Part shown: positions 1 through 7,912 of the stretch, one piece after another
Numbering within the stretch: position 1 is the first letter of the stretch
Layout of the letters: each line of letters starts with the position of its first letter
Assembly: GCA_002816455.1 (NCBI GenBank)
Contig: MUCR01000063.1
Span: 1-39,281 of the forward strand
Origin: SAR202 cluster bacterium Io17-Chloro-G4
Lineage (GTDB): Bacteria > Chloroflexota > Dehalococcoidia > Lucifugimonadales > UBA3495
Length of the DNA stretch: 39,281 bases
Direction: 5' to 3'
Notes under the pieces: model-generated
Database searches by the model: none
Seen by the model: the letters and a program-made list of their open reading frames with translations, nothing else
What the model was told of the DNA's origin: nothing
Program-made: the position numbers and the translations under genes

Positions 1-23
1 GCGCGCTGAAGAGTAGGAACGAT

Positions 24-97
24 TCACCGCAGAGACGCAGAGACCGCGGAGTCTCTTATATCAGTAAATCTCAGCGAACTCTGCGTCTCTGCGGTGA
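24..97. repeat. Palindromic intergenic repeat, copy 1
   Basis: Two perfectly complementary 19-base arms (24-42 and 79-97), with core CACCGCAGAGACGCAGAG, enclose about 36 bases. The element could fold as a long hairpin in RNA. Two relatives with the same CAGAG(G/A)CxCxGAG theme lie at 1421-1495 and 7831-7895, so this is a dispersed REP-like family. It sits just upstream of the first hydrolase gene. Confidence 0.85.
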
Positions 98-149
98 TTT
101 TTGACCCCGAGAGCAACAATCCTCAACCAAAGCAACCCAAGGAGCACAT

Positions 150-1040
150 ATGAAAAAAGCAGTGGAGTTTTACAGCGAGGGGTTCAAACTCTGTGGCGAT
201 GTTTACACTCCCGATGGCCTCCAGTCCGGAGAAGCGAGAGCCGCGGTGCTTTTGTGCCACGGCTATACCGGCGTGAAGGACCTGTATTTGCCGGACAATG
301 CCAAAGCGCTGAACGACGCCGGATACGTGGCCATGACCTTCGATTACAAGGGCTGGGGAGATAGCGAAGGCACCCGCAACCGCTTGGCGCCCTATAGTCG
401 GGTGATGGATGCCCAGGCCGCCATGACATTTTTGGGTCTACAACCTGAGGTGAACGAGGAGAAGATCGGCATATACGGCACCAGCTACGGCGGCGCTACA
501 GTGTCCTGGGTAGGCGCTGTGGACCCGCGGGCCAAGTGCATCGTCAGCGTGGTGGGAATCGGCCACGGCGCCCGCTGGATGAGCCGGGTGCGCCGGGTTG
601 ATGAGTGGTACGACTTACAGGAACGGTCCAAGGCAGACCGGGAGGCGCGGGCCACCACCGGCAAGTCCCAATTGGTGGAACGAAGCGAAATTCTCTTGCC
701 AGACCGCCAGTCCGCCGAATTGGCCGAGGCCGCCCGGCGCAACAATCCGGCCGCCGTCAGCACTATTCCCGTGGAATACGTAGACGACACCGTGGGCTTC
801 AACCCCGAGTGGATCGTGGGGCAGATTTCACCAAGACCCATCTTGTTTATTACCAGCGACAACGATCGATTGGTATTGCCCGAGGAATCTGAGCAACTCT
901 ATGCCCACGCCGGGGAACCCAAAAAACTGGTGGTACTGAAGGGATACGGCCACTACGAAGTCTACGTGGAACCGGCGTTCAGCGAAGTCATGGGCGCCAC
1001 CCTGGACTGGTACCAAAAATACCTGCCCTCTCGCGGGTGA
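150..1040 (+). CDS. Alpha/beta hydrolase (dienelactone hydrolase / acylpeptidase-like)
   Basis: A 296-residue serine hydrolase of the alpha/beta fold, probably cytoplasmic, since no signal peptide is visible. The oxyanion strand LLCHGYTG is at about 34-41. The nucleophile elbow GTSYGG places Ser112, the acid is probably Asp239 in SDNDRLV, and the His is His268 in GYGHYE. The triad is therefore complete and correctly spaced. The start ATG has an AAGGAG site about 6 bases upstream. The stop overlaps or abuts the next gene, suggesting a two-gene transcript with the nitroreductase-fold protein. The substrate cannot be told; the family cleaves esters, lactones or peptides. Class confidence is high, specificity unknown. 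Confidence 0.9.
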   Translation: MKKAVEFYSEGFKLCGDVYTPDGLQSGEARAAVLLCHGYTGVKDLYLPDNAKALNDAGYVAMTFDYKGWGDSEGTRNRLAPYSRVMDAQAAMTFLGLQPEVNEEKIGIYGTSYGGATVSWVGAVDPRAKCIVSVVGIGHGARWMSRVRRVDEWYDLQERSKADREARATTGKSQLVERSEILLPDRQSAELAEAARRNNPAAVSTIPVEYVDDTVGFNPEWIVGQISPRPILFITSDNDRLVLPEESEQLYAHAGEPKKLVVLKGYGHYEVYVEPAFSEVMGATLDWYQKYLPSRG

Positions 1041-1402
1041 TTATGGATCCTCAAGTGGCCAAGGCGTTGGAACAGGACAGGACCATCGACATCACCACGG
1101 TAGGTAGAAAGTCGGGGCAGACCAGGCGCACCGAAATCTGGTTTCATAACTTGGATGGCCAGTTGTTCATCACCGGCTTTCCCGGGACCAGGGATTGGTA
1201 CGCCAACCTAGTGGCTCACCCCGGGTTTACGTTCCACCTAAAAGAGAGCGCCCAAGCAGACTTGCCAGCGCTGGCCAAACCGGTATTGGACAACGCCCAA
1301 CGCCGTGAAATCATGACTGCCATCCACGGAAAACTAGAGTGGAGCCGGGACTTGGAGGAATGGGTGGCCGACAGTCCTCTGATTGAAGTTGAATTGACCT
1401 GA
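1037..1402 (+). CDS. Nitroreductase-family deazaflavin (F420)-dependent protein, DUF385/Ddn-like
   Basis: A 121-residue single-domain protein. The N-terminal strand pattern ITTVGRKSGQTRRTEIWF, followed by GQLFITGFPGTRDWYANLVAHP, is the signature of the split-beta-barrel Ddn/DUF385 family, whose members bind coenzyme F420 or related flavins and reduce quinones or nitro compounds. The start is either GTG at 1037, overlapping the previous stop by four bases, or ATG at 1043; MDPQVAKAL from the ATG is an equally good N-terminus. Translational coupling to the upstream hydrolase is likely. F420 use is inferred from the family and fits the other F420-type enzymes nearby. Normal length for the family. 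Confidence 0.85.
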   Translation: MIMDPQVAKALEQDRTIDITTVGRKSGQTRRTEIWFHNLDGQLFITGFPGTRDWYANLVAHPGFTFHLKESAQADLPALAKPVLDNAQRREIMTAIHGKLEWSRDLEEWVADSPLIEVELT

Positions 1403-1420
1403 ACCGCTGGCGCAGCCACC

Positions 1421-1495
1421 AATCGCCACAGAGGCACAGAGACACTGAGACCGGATTAAATTATATCTCTGAGACTCAGTGTCTCTGTGGCGATT
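1421..1495. repeat. Palindromic intergenic repeat, copy 2
   Basis: Left arm begins AATCGCCACAGAGGCACAGA (1421) and the right arm ends CTCTGTGGCGATT (1495). Left and right pair almost completely, but the left arm carries an extra 8 bases (GCACAGAG), which looks like a small internal duplication. It is related to the repeats at 24-97 and 7831-7895. It lies just after the nitroreductase-fold gene, where it could also act as a 3'-end hairpin. Confidence 0.8.
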
Positions 1496-1536
1496 TGCAC
1501 GCAAAAACTTGACTCCCACCCCGTGCCCAGCTGAGC

Positions 1537-1565
1537 TTGACATAGCTTCTCCCTAACCGTACGAT
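1537..1565 (+). promoter_or_regulatory. Sigma70-type promoter for the DUF1800 cluster
   Basis: TTGACA at 1537-1542, a 17-base spacer, and TACGAT at 1560-1565. Transcription would start near 1572, about 65 bases ahead of the DUF1800 start. The -35 hexamer is perfect and the spacing ideal. Prediction from sequence only. Confidence 0.6.
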
Positions 1566-1636
1566 GTTACCCAACTAATAGTGGTTATTACAATTAGATA
1601 TTGACCGGTAAATCCTTGACCGGAGGAGGGACAGAC

Positions 1637-3040
1637 ATGCCCCACCAAGAAGATATTGCGCTGATGGCTCACTTGATGCGGCGCGCCGGGTTCGGCGCCC
1701 ACCGGGAAGAGCTTGAAGCCCGAGTCGCCAAGGGTTACGAAGCGACCGTGGAGGAGTTGCTCCACCCAGAGGAGCAGCCCGCCATTGACGAAGATATTCT
1801 CTACCGGTTTTTCCCCGGTTACGAGGGCGCATTAGGACCCCCCATCAACCAAGCGGAGTGGGTATACCGGATGATCAATACTTCTCGTCCGCTGGAAGAA
1901 AAGATGGCCCTTTTTTGGCACCAATTGTTCGCCACCGGCAACTCCAAGGTGGATAATCCTCCGGAACTCACTCAGCAAATCGCCATGTTCCGCGAGCACG
2001 GCTTGGGGAGCTTCCGAGATTTATTGGTGGAGTTGGCCAAGTCGCCGGCGATGATCTATTGGTTGGACAACAACGGCAACCACGCCGACGCAATCAACGA
2101 AAACTGGGGCCGCGAATTGATGGAGCTCTTCGCCCTGGGCGTGGGCAACTACTCTGAAGACGACATAAAAGAAGCCTCCCGGGCATTCACCGGTTGGACT
2201 ATCGCCCCTAAAATTCCCCGTAATCCCCTGGGCCGTTTCTATTGGAATTTCGAATATAAGCCTGAGGACCACGACGACGGCGAAAAACACTTCCTGGGCC
2301 ACACCGGCAACTTCAATGGCGAAGACATTATAGATATCCTGGTTGACCAGCCAGCATCGCCCAAGTTCCTATCCCGGCACCTTTATAACTTCTTCGTGGC
2401 GGATGAGCCGCAGGTGCCAGCCTGGGACATCACGCCACCGGGAGACCCAGCGGCCATTGAGATGCTAGTTAACGCTTACGTGGAATCCAACTACGATATC
2501 CGCTCAATGCTGCGGGTCTTGTTCAACTCGGATTTCTTCAAAAACGCCCGGTTCGCCCGGGTGAAAAGCCCAGCCGAATTAGTGGTTGGCACCGCACGGA
2601 TGGCGGGCAACTACAACGCTCCCAGGCCGGGATTCAACATGCTGGCCATGGAATGCAACTGGCAGGGCCAGGAACTGCTTAACCCGCCCAGCGTCGAGAG
2701 TTGGCACACCGGCCCCGAATGGATTGACGGCGGCGCCTTGGTGCGCCGGGTGAACTACGCCGCCAACCTCATGGGCAATATCGACCTGCCGGGGATTAAG
2801 TCCGTCATAGCTCGGATCAAAGCCCAAGGCAACCTGCCCCCGGCGGATTTGGTGGCCGCTTGTCTGGATGCCATCGGCCCTCTCGATGTTAGCGAAGCGA
2901 CACACGGGGAGTTGCTGGCCCAAGCACAAGACGGCGGCGAACTCCGTTGGGACACTGAAGAAGATCAAACCAAGTCGGAGCAAAGAATTGGTATCCTGCT
3001 GTCCCTGATATCAGCATCCAGAGACTACCAGTTCGCCTAG
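1637..3040 (+). CDS. DUF1800 domain protein
   Basis: A DUF1800 family protein of 467 residues when started at ATG 1637, which has GGAGGAGGG 6 bases upstream. An in-frame TTG at 1601 lacks a ribosome site and is less likely. Family hallmarks are clear: HLMRRAGFGAHREELEA near the start, EEKMALFWHQLFATG, NWGRELMELFALGVGNYSEDD, EASRAFTGW, HFLGHTGNFNGEDIIDIL and RHLYNFFV. The biochemical function of DUF1800 is not established; such genes typically sit next to DUF1501 genes, as here (61-base gap). No signal peptide is seen, although many relatives are exported. Probably co-transcribed with DUF1501 and the NHL protein downstream. Confidence 0.93.
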   Translation: MPHQEDIALMAHLMRRAGFGAHREELEARVAKGYEATVEELLHPEEQPAIDEDILYRFFPGYEGALGPPINQAEWVYRMINTSRPLEEKMALFWHQLFATGNSKVDNPPELTQQIAMFREHGLGSFRDLLVELAKSPAMIYWLDNNGNHADAINENWGRELMELFALGVGNYSEDDIKEASRAFTGWTIAPKIPRNPLGRFYWNFEYKPEDHDDGEKHFLGHTGNFNGEDIIDILVDQPASPKFLSRHLYNFFVADEPQVPAWDITPPGDPAAIEMLVNAYVESNYDIRSMLRVLFNSDFFKNARFARVKSPAELVVGTARMAGNYNAPRPGFNMLAMECNWQGQELLNPPSVESWHTGPEWIDGGALVRRVNYAANLMGNIDLPGIKSVIARIKAQGNLPPADLVAACLDAIGPLDVSEATHGELLAQAQDGGELRWDTEEDQTKSEQRIGILLSLISASRDYQFA

Positions 3041-3101
3041 CTTTTTCAACAAGTATGTTAGGCAAGGTTTATCAACCCACCAGACTACAGGAGGATTTGG
3101 C

Positions 3102-4238
3102 ATGACAGCGACCAAAAAGGACCCGGTGCTAGTGATCCTTCAGCTCACCGGAGCCAACGATTACCTGAACACCGTTATCCCCTACACCGACCCTCATTAC
3201 CGGGACAACCGGCCCAAAGTCCATATTCCGGAAGACCAGATGTTGCGCATTGACGACAAACTGGCTTTCCGGCCCAACATGGAGCCGTTGAAAGCCATAT
3301 ACGACGACGGCAAGATGGCCGTTATCCACGGGATCGGCTTTGAAAACTCGCCCCGCTCCCACTTCCGGGCCATGGATATCTGGCATACCTGTGAGCCGGA
3401 AATTGTCGGCACCGAAGGCTGGGTCGCCAAGATGACCAGAGACCTGGACCCCACCGGCGAAAACGTCGTTAAGACCGTAAACTTCGGCCAGGGTTTGCCC
3501 AGGGCATTGGCGCTGCGGGGTACTCCGGTGACTTCGGTTTCCAACTTGGAGAACTACGGCGTCCTTTCCAGCGTTCCCGGCGTCACCGCCGAGGAAGAGC
3601 GGGACCAATTGCTGGAACGGTTCGCCCGCATGTATGCTCCTGCCGTTGGTACCGGGCCCACCATGGACTACCTGGGCCAGACTGGCCGCGACGCCTTAAA
3701 GGGCGCAGACATAATCAAGTCCGCTCCCGAGAAATACTCCTCGACGATAGAATATGCCGATAACCCAATAGCCAAATCCCTCAGGGACGTGGCCCGGGTG
3801 TACTTGGCCGACCTGGGCACCCAGGTGTTCTACACCGCCCACGGTCCTTTTGACACCCACTTTAACCAACCGCCCATGCACACAAAGCTTTGGACCGAAG
3901 TGTCCGGAGCCATTAGCGACTTCTTCGCCGACCTTAAAGAGCATGACGCTGGCGACAACCTGATCATGATGCTGTTCACCGAATTCGGGCGCCGGGTTAA
4001 GGACAACGGCACCGGCACCGACCACGGGGCTGGCGGTGTGGCCTTTGTCATCGGCGACAAGGTCAAGGGCGGCATGTACGGAACCTATCCTTCGCTGAAA
4101 CCTGAGGACCTAAGTCAAGGAGACTTGGCGCCCAACTACGACTTCCGCGGTTTCTATTCCAGCGTGATCGACCAGTGGATGGGCTTGGACCCCGTGCCCA
4201 TTGTTGGCGGTAAGTTCGAAGAAATGGCCTTCGTATAA
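3102..4238 (+). CDS. DUF1501 domain protein
   Basis: A 378-residue DUF1501 protein, a family with an alkaline-phosphatase/sulfatase-like fold but no settled activity. Characteristic stretches are VLVILQLTGANDYLNTVIPY at the N-terminus, MAVIHGIGFENSPRSHFRAMDIWHT, the QVFYTAHGPFDTHFNQ segment, MLFTEFGRRVKDNGTGTDHGAGG and FRGFYSSVIDQWM. ATG 3102 has a strong AGGAGG site at 3089-3094. Many DUF1501 proteins carry a Tat signal; this one begins directly with the first core strand, so it appears cytoplasmic unless the start is wrong. The partnership with the upstream DUF1800 gene is the usual arrangement. Confidence 0.93.
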   Translation: MTATKKDPVLVILQLTGANDYLNTVIPYTDPHYRDNRPKVHIPEDQMLRIDDKLAFRPNMEPLKAIYDDGKMAVIHGIGFENSPRSHFRAMDIWHTCEPEIVGTEGWVAKMTRDLDPTGENVVKTVNFGQGLPRALALRGTPVTSVSNLENYGVLSSVPGVTAEEERDQLLERFARMYAPAVGTGPTMDYLGQTGRDALKGADIIKSAPEKYSSTIEYADNPIAKSLRDVARVYLADLGTQVFYTAHGPFDTHFNQPPMHTKLWTEVSGAISDFFADLKEHDAGDNLIMMLFTEFGRRVKDNGTGTDHGAGGVAFVIGDKVKGGMYGTYPSLKPEDLSQGDLAPNYDFRGFYSSVIDQWMGLDPVPIVGGKFEEMAFV

Positions 4239-4250
4239 CGCAAACAAGTC

Positions 4251-4273
4251 CCTTCCCCCTTCACGGGGGAAGG
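4251..4273. repeat. CCTTCCCCC/GGGGGAAGG hairpin repeat, copy 1
   Basis: A 9-bp perfect stem (4251-4259 with 4265-4273) and 5-base loop, followed by GCTAGGATGGGGGCGAG. A close relative lies at 6647-6673. Dispersed intergenic repeat; it occupies most of the gap between the DUF1501 and NHL genes. Confidence 0.7.
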
Positions 4274-4341
4274 CTAGGATGGGGGCGAGTTGCCCCCCAA
4301 ATTCTCTCCCGATTCGAGAGAGGAGCTTCGGAGGGACTTAA

Positions 4342-5340
4342 ATGCTGACCACAGTTGCCGCCGGACGCGTGTTCGACTACAGCTATTGCATAGGCATGTA
4401 CGGCATGTCGGGCCAAGGTTTCTGGTCACCCCAGGACTTCGCTTTCGGCTCCGACGGCGTCATCTACGTCATCAGCCGGGGTGTTGAAGAAATAGGCCAG
4501 CGAATCACCCGGGTCACTTGGGACCACGAGTTCCTGGGTCAGTTCGGTGCCAACGGCTCCGGCGACGGCCAGTTCATCTGGCCCCGCTCCTTGGACTTGG
4601 ATCAAGCTGGCAACGTGTACGCCTCCGACGATTACTTGCACCGGATTTCCGTCTTCGACAGCGAGGGCGGCTTCTTATCCGCTTGGGGCGAAGCAGGCAG
4701 CGGCGATGGCCAGCTTAACGGGCCGTCGGGCATCGCCTTCGACTCCAACGACAACCTTTTCGTGGTGGACAGCCACAATAGCCGGGTACAGGAGTTCACC
4801 AAAGAAGGTAAATTCCTGGGAAAGTGGGGCAGCCAGGGCACGGGCGACGGCGAGTTGAACATGCCATGGGGCATCTGCGTCGACCGCGAGGACAATGTTT
4901 ACGTCGCCGACTGGAAGAACAATCGGGTGCAAAAGTTTACTCCAGACGGCAAGTTCTTGGTCAAGTTCTGTGGCAATGACAAGGGCGTGGGCGACCTCCA
5001 TGGTCCCACGGGCGTAGCAGTGGACTCAGAAGGAGATGTTTACGTCACCGACTGGGGCAATCACCGTCTACAGGTCTACGGGCCCGACGGCAAGTTCGTT
5101 ACCACGTTGGTCGGGGACGCCCAGCAACCTTCCCCTTGGACCCAGACCTACATTGACGCCAATCCGGACATTATCAAGGCCCGGCGCCGCGCCGACTTGG
5201 AGCCGGAATGGCGTTTCCACCGCCCCGTGGCCGTGAACGTGGACAGCCAGGACCGCATCGTCATACTGGAGTCCTACCGGCACCGGTTGCAGATTTACAA
5301 CAAAGAAAAGGAATACGAAGAGCATTCCCTAAACTTGTAG
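4342..5340 (+). CDS. NHL-repeat beta-propeller protein
   Basis: A 332-residue protein made almost entirely of NHL repeats, predicted to form a six-bladed beta-propeller used for protein or ligand binding. Repeats are recognisable near residues 27-66, 74-116, 121-163, 168-210, 217-256 and 290-322; the clearest are GPSGIAFDSNDNLFVVDSHN, MPWGICVDREDNVYVADWKN and GPTGVAVDSEGDVYVTDWGN. No signal peptide or membrane segment. The ATG has GGAGGG 6 bases upstream. It is the last gene before a strong terminator and is probably transcribed with DUF1800 and DUF1501. An enzymatic role, as in peptidylglycine lyase-like NHL proteins, cannot be excluded but is unsupported here. Confidence 0.9.
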   Translation: MLTTVAAGRVFDYSYCIGMYGMSGQGFWSPQDFAFGSDGVIYVISRGVEEIGQRITRVTWDHEFLGQFGANGSGDGQFIWPRSLDLDQAGNVYASDDYLHRISVFDSEGGFLSAWGEAGSGDGQLNGPSGIAFDSNDNLFVVDSHNSRVQEFTKEGKFLGKWGSQGTGDGELNMPWGICVDREDNVYVADWKNNRVQKFTPDGKFLVKFCGNDKGVGDLHGPTGVAVDSEGDVYVTDWGNHRLQVYGPDGKFVTTLVGDAQQPSPWTQTYIDANPDIIKARRRADLEPEWRFHRPVAVNVDSQDRIVILESYRHRLQIYNKEKEYEEHSLNL

Positions 5341-5363
5341 GTTTTGCAAGAAGGCTAGAAAGA

Positions 5364-5400
5364 AAACACACCCGGATATCAACCGGGTGTGTTTCTTATT
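5364..5400 (+). terminator. Rho-independent terminator after NHL gene
   Basis: AAACACACCCGG (5364-5375) pairs perfectly with CCGGGTGTGTTT (5383-5394) around a 7-base loop, followed by CTTATT. It ends the DUF1800-DUF1501-NHL transcript. Confidence 0.85.
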
Positions 5401-5435
5401 GGGGGCAACCCTGATTCCAACAATGGGGTTAAATC

Positions 5436-5891
5436 TTGTCTTGGCGAAATTTTAGCGACTTAGAACCCGATCTTGCGACCCTGGGCGAAGAAATCATCGA
5501 ACGTACCGGCATGGTGATGCTGGGCACATTGCGGAAAGACGGCTCGCCCCGAATTTCCCCGGTGGAAGTACTTTTTTCGGAGGGACAGCTTTACTTGGGC
5601 ATGATGTGGCGTTCCAAAAAGGCTTTGGACTTGCTGCGCGACCCCCGCTGCACCGTCCACAGCGCCACTTCCAACCGGGACGGGAGCCAGGGCGACTTCA
5701 AGGTTTTCGGCAAGGCGGTACCGGTCAGCGACCTGGAAGAAAGGCGCCGGTACAGCGAAGCGGTCTACGAGAAGATTGGATTTAAACCCGAGGAGCCGGA
5801 GTTTCATCTGTTCTCGATAGATGTCGAGAGCGCCGCGTTGGTCGAATTCAAAAACGAGGAGATGACCCACCGGGTTTGGAAGGCTGATTAA
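5436..5891 (+). CDS. Pyridoxamine 5'-phosphate oxidase (PPOX)-fold protein
   Basis: A 151-residue split-barrel flavin- or F420-binding protein. The stretch GMVMLGTLRKDGSPRISPVEVLF, then GQLYLGMMWRSKKALDLLRDPRCTVHSAT and GDFKVFGKAVPV, follows the PPOX family order. An in-frame TAA at 5430-5432 forces the start to TTG 5436 or later, and no strong ribosome site is visible, so the N-terminus is uncertain. The 3' end overlaps the converging hydrolase gene by four bases (5888-5891), with no terminator between them. The cofactor, FMN or F420, cannot be decided from sequence. A role in redox detoxification is inference. Confidence 0.82.
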   Translation: MSWRNFSDLEPDLATLGEEIIERTGMVMLGTLRKDGSPRISPVEVLFSEGQLYLGMMWRSKKALDLLRDPRCTVHSATSNRDGSQGDFKVFGKAVPVSDLEERRRYSEAVYEKIGFKPEEPEFHLFSIDVESAALVEFKNEEMTHRVWKAD

Positions 5892-6601
5892 CCTAGCTCA
5901 CTGATGAATTCCTCAATCGCCCGATTCACTTCTTCCGGCTTCTCCGCCATGGGGAAGTGGCCGGCCTGGGAAAATTTCAAGTACTTGGAACCAGGCACCG
6001 CATGGTGGATTTCCTGCTCGTAGTCCGGCGGCTCCATGGGGTCGTCCACGCCACGTATTAGCAAAAGCGGTGGTTTGAGAGAACCGATGCGCTCCCGAAC
6101 GTCAAATTTGTCGATGGCTAGCAAATCGTTGTATTGGGAGACCGGCCCCACTTCTCTGTGGCGCTCCACCAGTCTCTCCCGCAGTTCCGGCTCAATGAAC
6201 ATCATCGTGTGGCGCATTGCGTCCAGCCATTTCTCCAGACCCTCCGCGGATTTGGCGGCATTAAGGCGCAATTCTAATGTTCCGGCGGCCCGTTCTTTCG
6301 GTTTCATAGCCACGGTCATGAGGACCAGTCCCTTGACCTCATCCGGATAATCCAGCCCGTATTGCAGGGCGATGCATGCCCCCAAGGTGAACCCACAAAG
6401 CACCAAGTCTCTCTTGGCCCCTTTTGCCCAAAGCCACCCTCGCAGCCATTCGGTATAACGGCCCACATCGGGGCACGGTTCCCCTAATAAATGGCCCGGC
6501 AAGTTTGGCGCTAAACTTTGGTGGAAACGGTCCATCTGGTAGGTAAACCCATCGGCACAAGCGCCGGCGCCCGGGCCGTGGATAAAAACTAGCTGGGTCA
6601 T
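5888..6601 (-). CDS. Alpha/beta hydrolase with Thr at the nucleophile elbow
   Basis: A 237-residue alpha/beta-fold protein. The oxyanion region is VFIHGPGAGA (5-14), the acid probably Asp187 in RGVDDPMEPP, and the His is His215 in QAGHFPMAEKPEEV, a typical C-terminal motif. The elbow reads CGFTLGA (69-75), so the usual Ser of GxSxG is Thr72. The codon is ACC, so this is not an ambiguous base. The protein may use Thr, may bind rather than cleave, or may have lost activity. Starts at ATG 6601; ends tail-to-tail with the PPOX gene. Substrate unknown. Confidence 0.85.
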   Translation of the reverse strand: MTQLVFIHGPGAGACADGFTYQMDRFHQSLAPNLPGHLLGEPCPDVGRYTEWLRGWLWAKGAKRDLVLCGFTLGACIALQYGLDYPDEVKGLVLMTVAMKPKERAAGTLELRLNAAKSAEGLEKWLDAMRHTMMFIEPELRERLVERHREVGPVSQYNDLLAIDKFDVRERIGSLKPPLLLIRGVDDPMEPPDYEQEIHHAVPGSKYLKFSQAGHFPMAEKPEEVNRAIEEFISELG

Positions 6602-6646
6602 GCGGCTTTCCTCATCGTCGAATTAGATGGCTTGAAACATAAGAGG

Positions 6647-6673
6647 CCCTTCCTCCTTTACGGGGGAAGGTTA
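6647..6673. repeat. CCTTCC/GGAAGG hairpin repeat, copy 2
   Basis: CCCTTCCTCCTTTACGGGGG followed by AAGG, the same element as at 4251-4273 with small changes. The 216-base gap 6602-6817 is made mainly of such repeats: this copy, the 26-base element 6674-6699 and the hairpin 6778-6800. No gene is seen in it. Confidence 0.65.
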
Positions 6674-6699
6674 GGTCCGACTTCGTCGAGACTCTCGAT
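6674..6699. repeat. 26-base dispersed repeat, inverted copy of 18023-18048
   Basis: The 26 bases beginning GGTCCGACTTCGTCGAGACT match the reverse complement of 18023-18048 at 25 of 26 positions. Both copies lie in gene-free gaps more than 11 kb apart. Confidence 0.75.
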
Positions 6700-6777
6700 T
6701 TATTGGAGATGGGGGTGACGCCCCGCAATTATCTGTCTCCGTTGATTAAGGAGCCAGCTACCATTGCCCTCACCTCA

Positions 6778-6800
6778 ATCCTCTCCCAAAGGGAGAGGAT
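6778..6800. repeat. Short perfect hairpin ATCCTCTCCC/GGGAGAGGAT
   Basis: Ten-base arms (6778-6787 and 6791-6800) around an AAA loop, 18 bases beyond the stop of the LLM gene on the minus strand. It may serve as that gene's 3'-end hairpin, but no clear T-run follows, and the surrounding sequence resembles a common intergenic repeat. Confidence 0.6.
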
Positions 6801-6817
6801 GCTTTAAGCCCTATCCA

Positions 6818-7804
6818 TTACAAGAAACTGGGCAGCACTTCCTCCACTAGGCGGCGGAACTGGGCTTGTTGCTCCCACGATGGGATGCGCAGCAGGATGT
6901 CTGTGGCCCCGGCGTCCACGAATGTCTGAATTTGGCTAATGCACTGTTCCGGCGACCCAAGTGCCACCCAGTTTTCCACCGTTTCACGCTTGTAGTCCAC
7001 CGAATAGTACTGGTCCAAGTAGGTCTTGGACTCTTGAAATGCCGCCTCCTGGTCCTCATTGATGTTGATGTTGTAGTACAGGGATGAGGGGAGGCCCTCA
7101 AAGCTGCGGCCATAATCCTCGGCGTACTCGTGGACCCGGCGGTTCAGCTCCTCAAACTGATCGGCGGGAGTAGCGGTGGTCATGAAACCGTCTCCCATCC
7201 GGGCCACCCGCCGCAATGATCTCTCGATGATGTGGGGTTTGCCCGTGGCGAGGCGGGGGTTACTGATTACCCAGATGGGCGGCGGGTTTTGCACGGGCTT
7301 GGGCTCTATGAAAGCGTTTTTCAAGGTATGAAACTGCCCTTCGTAATCGAGTCTGTCCTCGGTCCAAAGCTTGCGGAGGATTTCAATGTTCTCCTCCATG
7401 CGCAAAGCCCTGTCGAAGCCTTTTATTCCCATGTTGGTGTACTCCGCTCGGTGTTCCTGCTCGCCTATGCTGCCGCCCATGCATGCGCCTAGGATCATGC
7501 GGCCATCGGAAAGCAGGTCCATGCTGGCCCACTGATAGGCCAAAGTTATGGGCTCGCGGGAAGGGAAGCTGGCCATGCAGGCCACGCCGATCTTCACCCG
7601 TTTGGTCCGAGCGGCGATGGCCGACATCAGCGTGATGGACTCCATCCGTGGCTTGGCCATTATGGAGTCGCCGACCCAAACGTGGTCGAATGCTCCCGAA
7701 GCCTCGGCCAGCTCCGCCATATCCAATATCTCGCTGGGCTGAATCAGCCCCAGCAGGACGCCCCGGTTGGACAAAGTTAAGCCGAATTTCACTTTCTGCG
7801 CCAT
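6818..7804 (-). CDS. LLM-class (luciferase-like) flavin/F420-dependent oxidoreductase
   Basis: A 328-residue TIM-barrel enzyme of the bacterial luciferase-like superfamily. The N-terminus KVKFGLTLSNRG, the segment FDHVWVGDSIMAKPRMESITLMSAIAARTKRVKIGVACMAS and the loop GRMILGACMGG are typical; the end SPEQCISQIQTFVDAGATDILLRIP is the usual last barrel strand. Members use FMNH2 or reduced F420 to oxidise or reduce small organic molecules. ATG 7804 has GAGGG 5 bases upstream. It follows the amidohydrolase at 7913-9295 on the same strand, with a palindromic repeat between, so the two may act in one degradation route. Exact substrate unknown. Confidence 0.9.
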   Translation of the reverse strand: MAQKVKFGLTLSNRGVLLGLIQPSEILDMAELAEASGAFDHVWVGDSIMAKPRMESITLMSAIAARTKRVKIGVACMASFPSREPITLAYQWASMDLLSDGRMILGACMGGSIGEQEHRAEYTNMGIKGFDRALRMEENIEILRKLWTEDRLDYEGQFHTLKNAFIEPKPVQNPPPIWVISNPRLATGKPHIIERSLRRVARMGDGFMTTATPADQFEELNRRVHEYAEDYGRSFEGLPSSLYYNININEDQEAAFQESKTYLDQYYSVDYKRETVENWVALGSPEQCISQIQTFVDAGATDILLRIPSWEQQAQFRRLVEEVLPSFL

Positions 7805-7830
7805 AACACCCTCGACTATTTCGGATTTGA

Positions 7831-7895
7831 ATTAGCCACAGAGGCACGGAGGCTAAAAAAATAAATCTCCGTGTCTCCGTGCCTCTGTGGCTAAT
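7831..7895. repeat. Palindromic intergenic repeat, copy 3
   Basis: Perfect 21-base arms (7831-7851 and 7875-7895) starting ATTAGCCACAGAGGCACGGA, followed by a T-run at 7894-7900. Related to copies at 24-97 and 1421-1495. It lies between two genes of the minus strand, and a transcript read in either direction would form a stable hairpin. Confidence 0.85.
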
Positions 7896-7912
7896 TTTTT
7901 GTGCCCCGCAAC

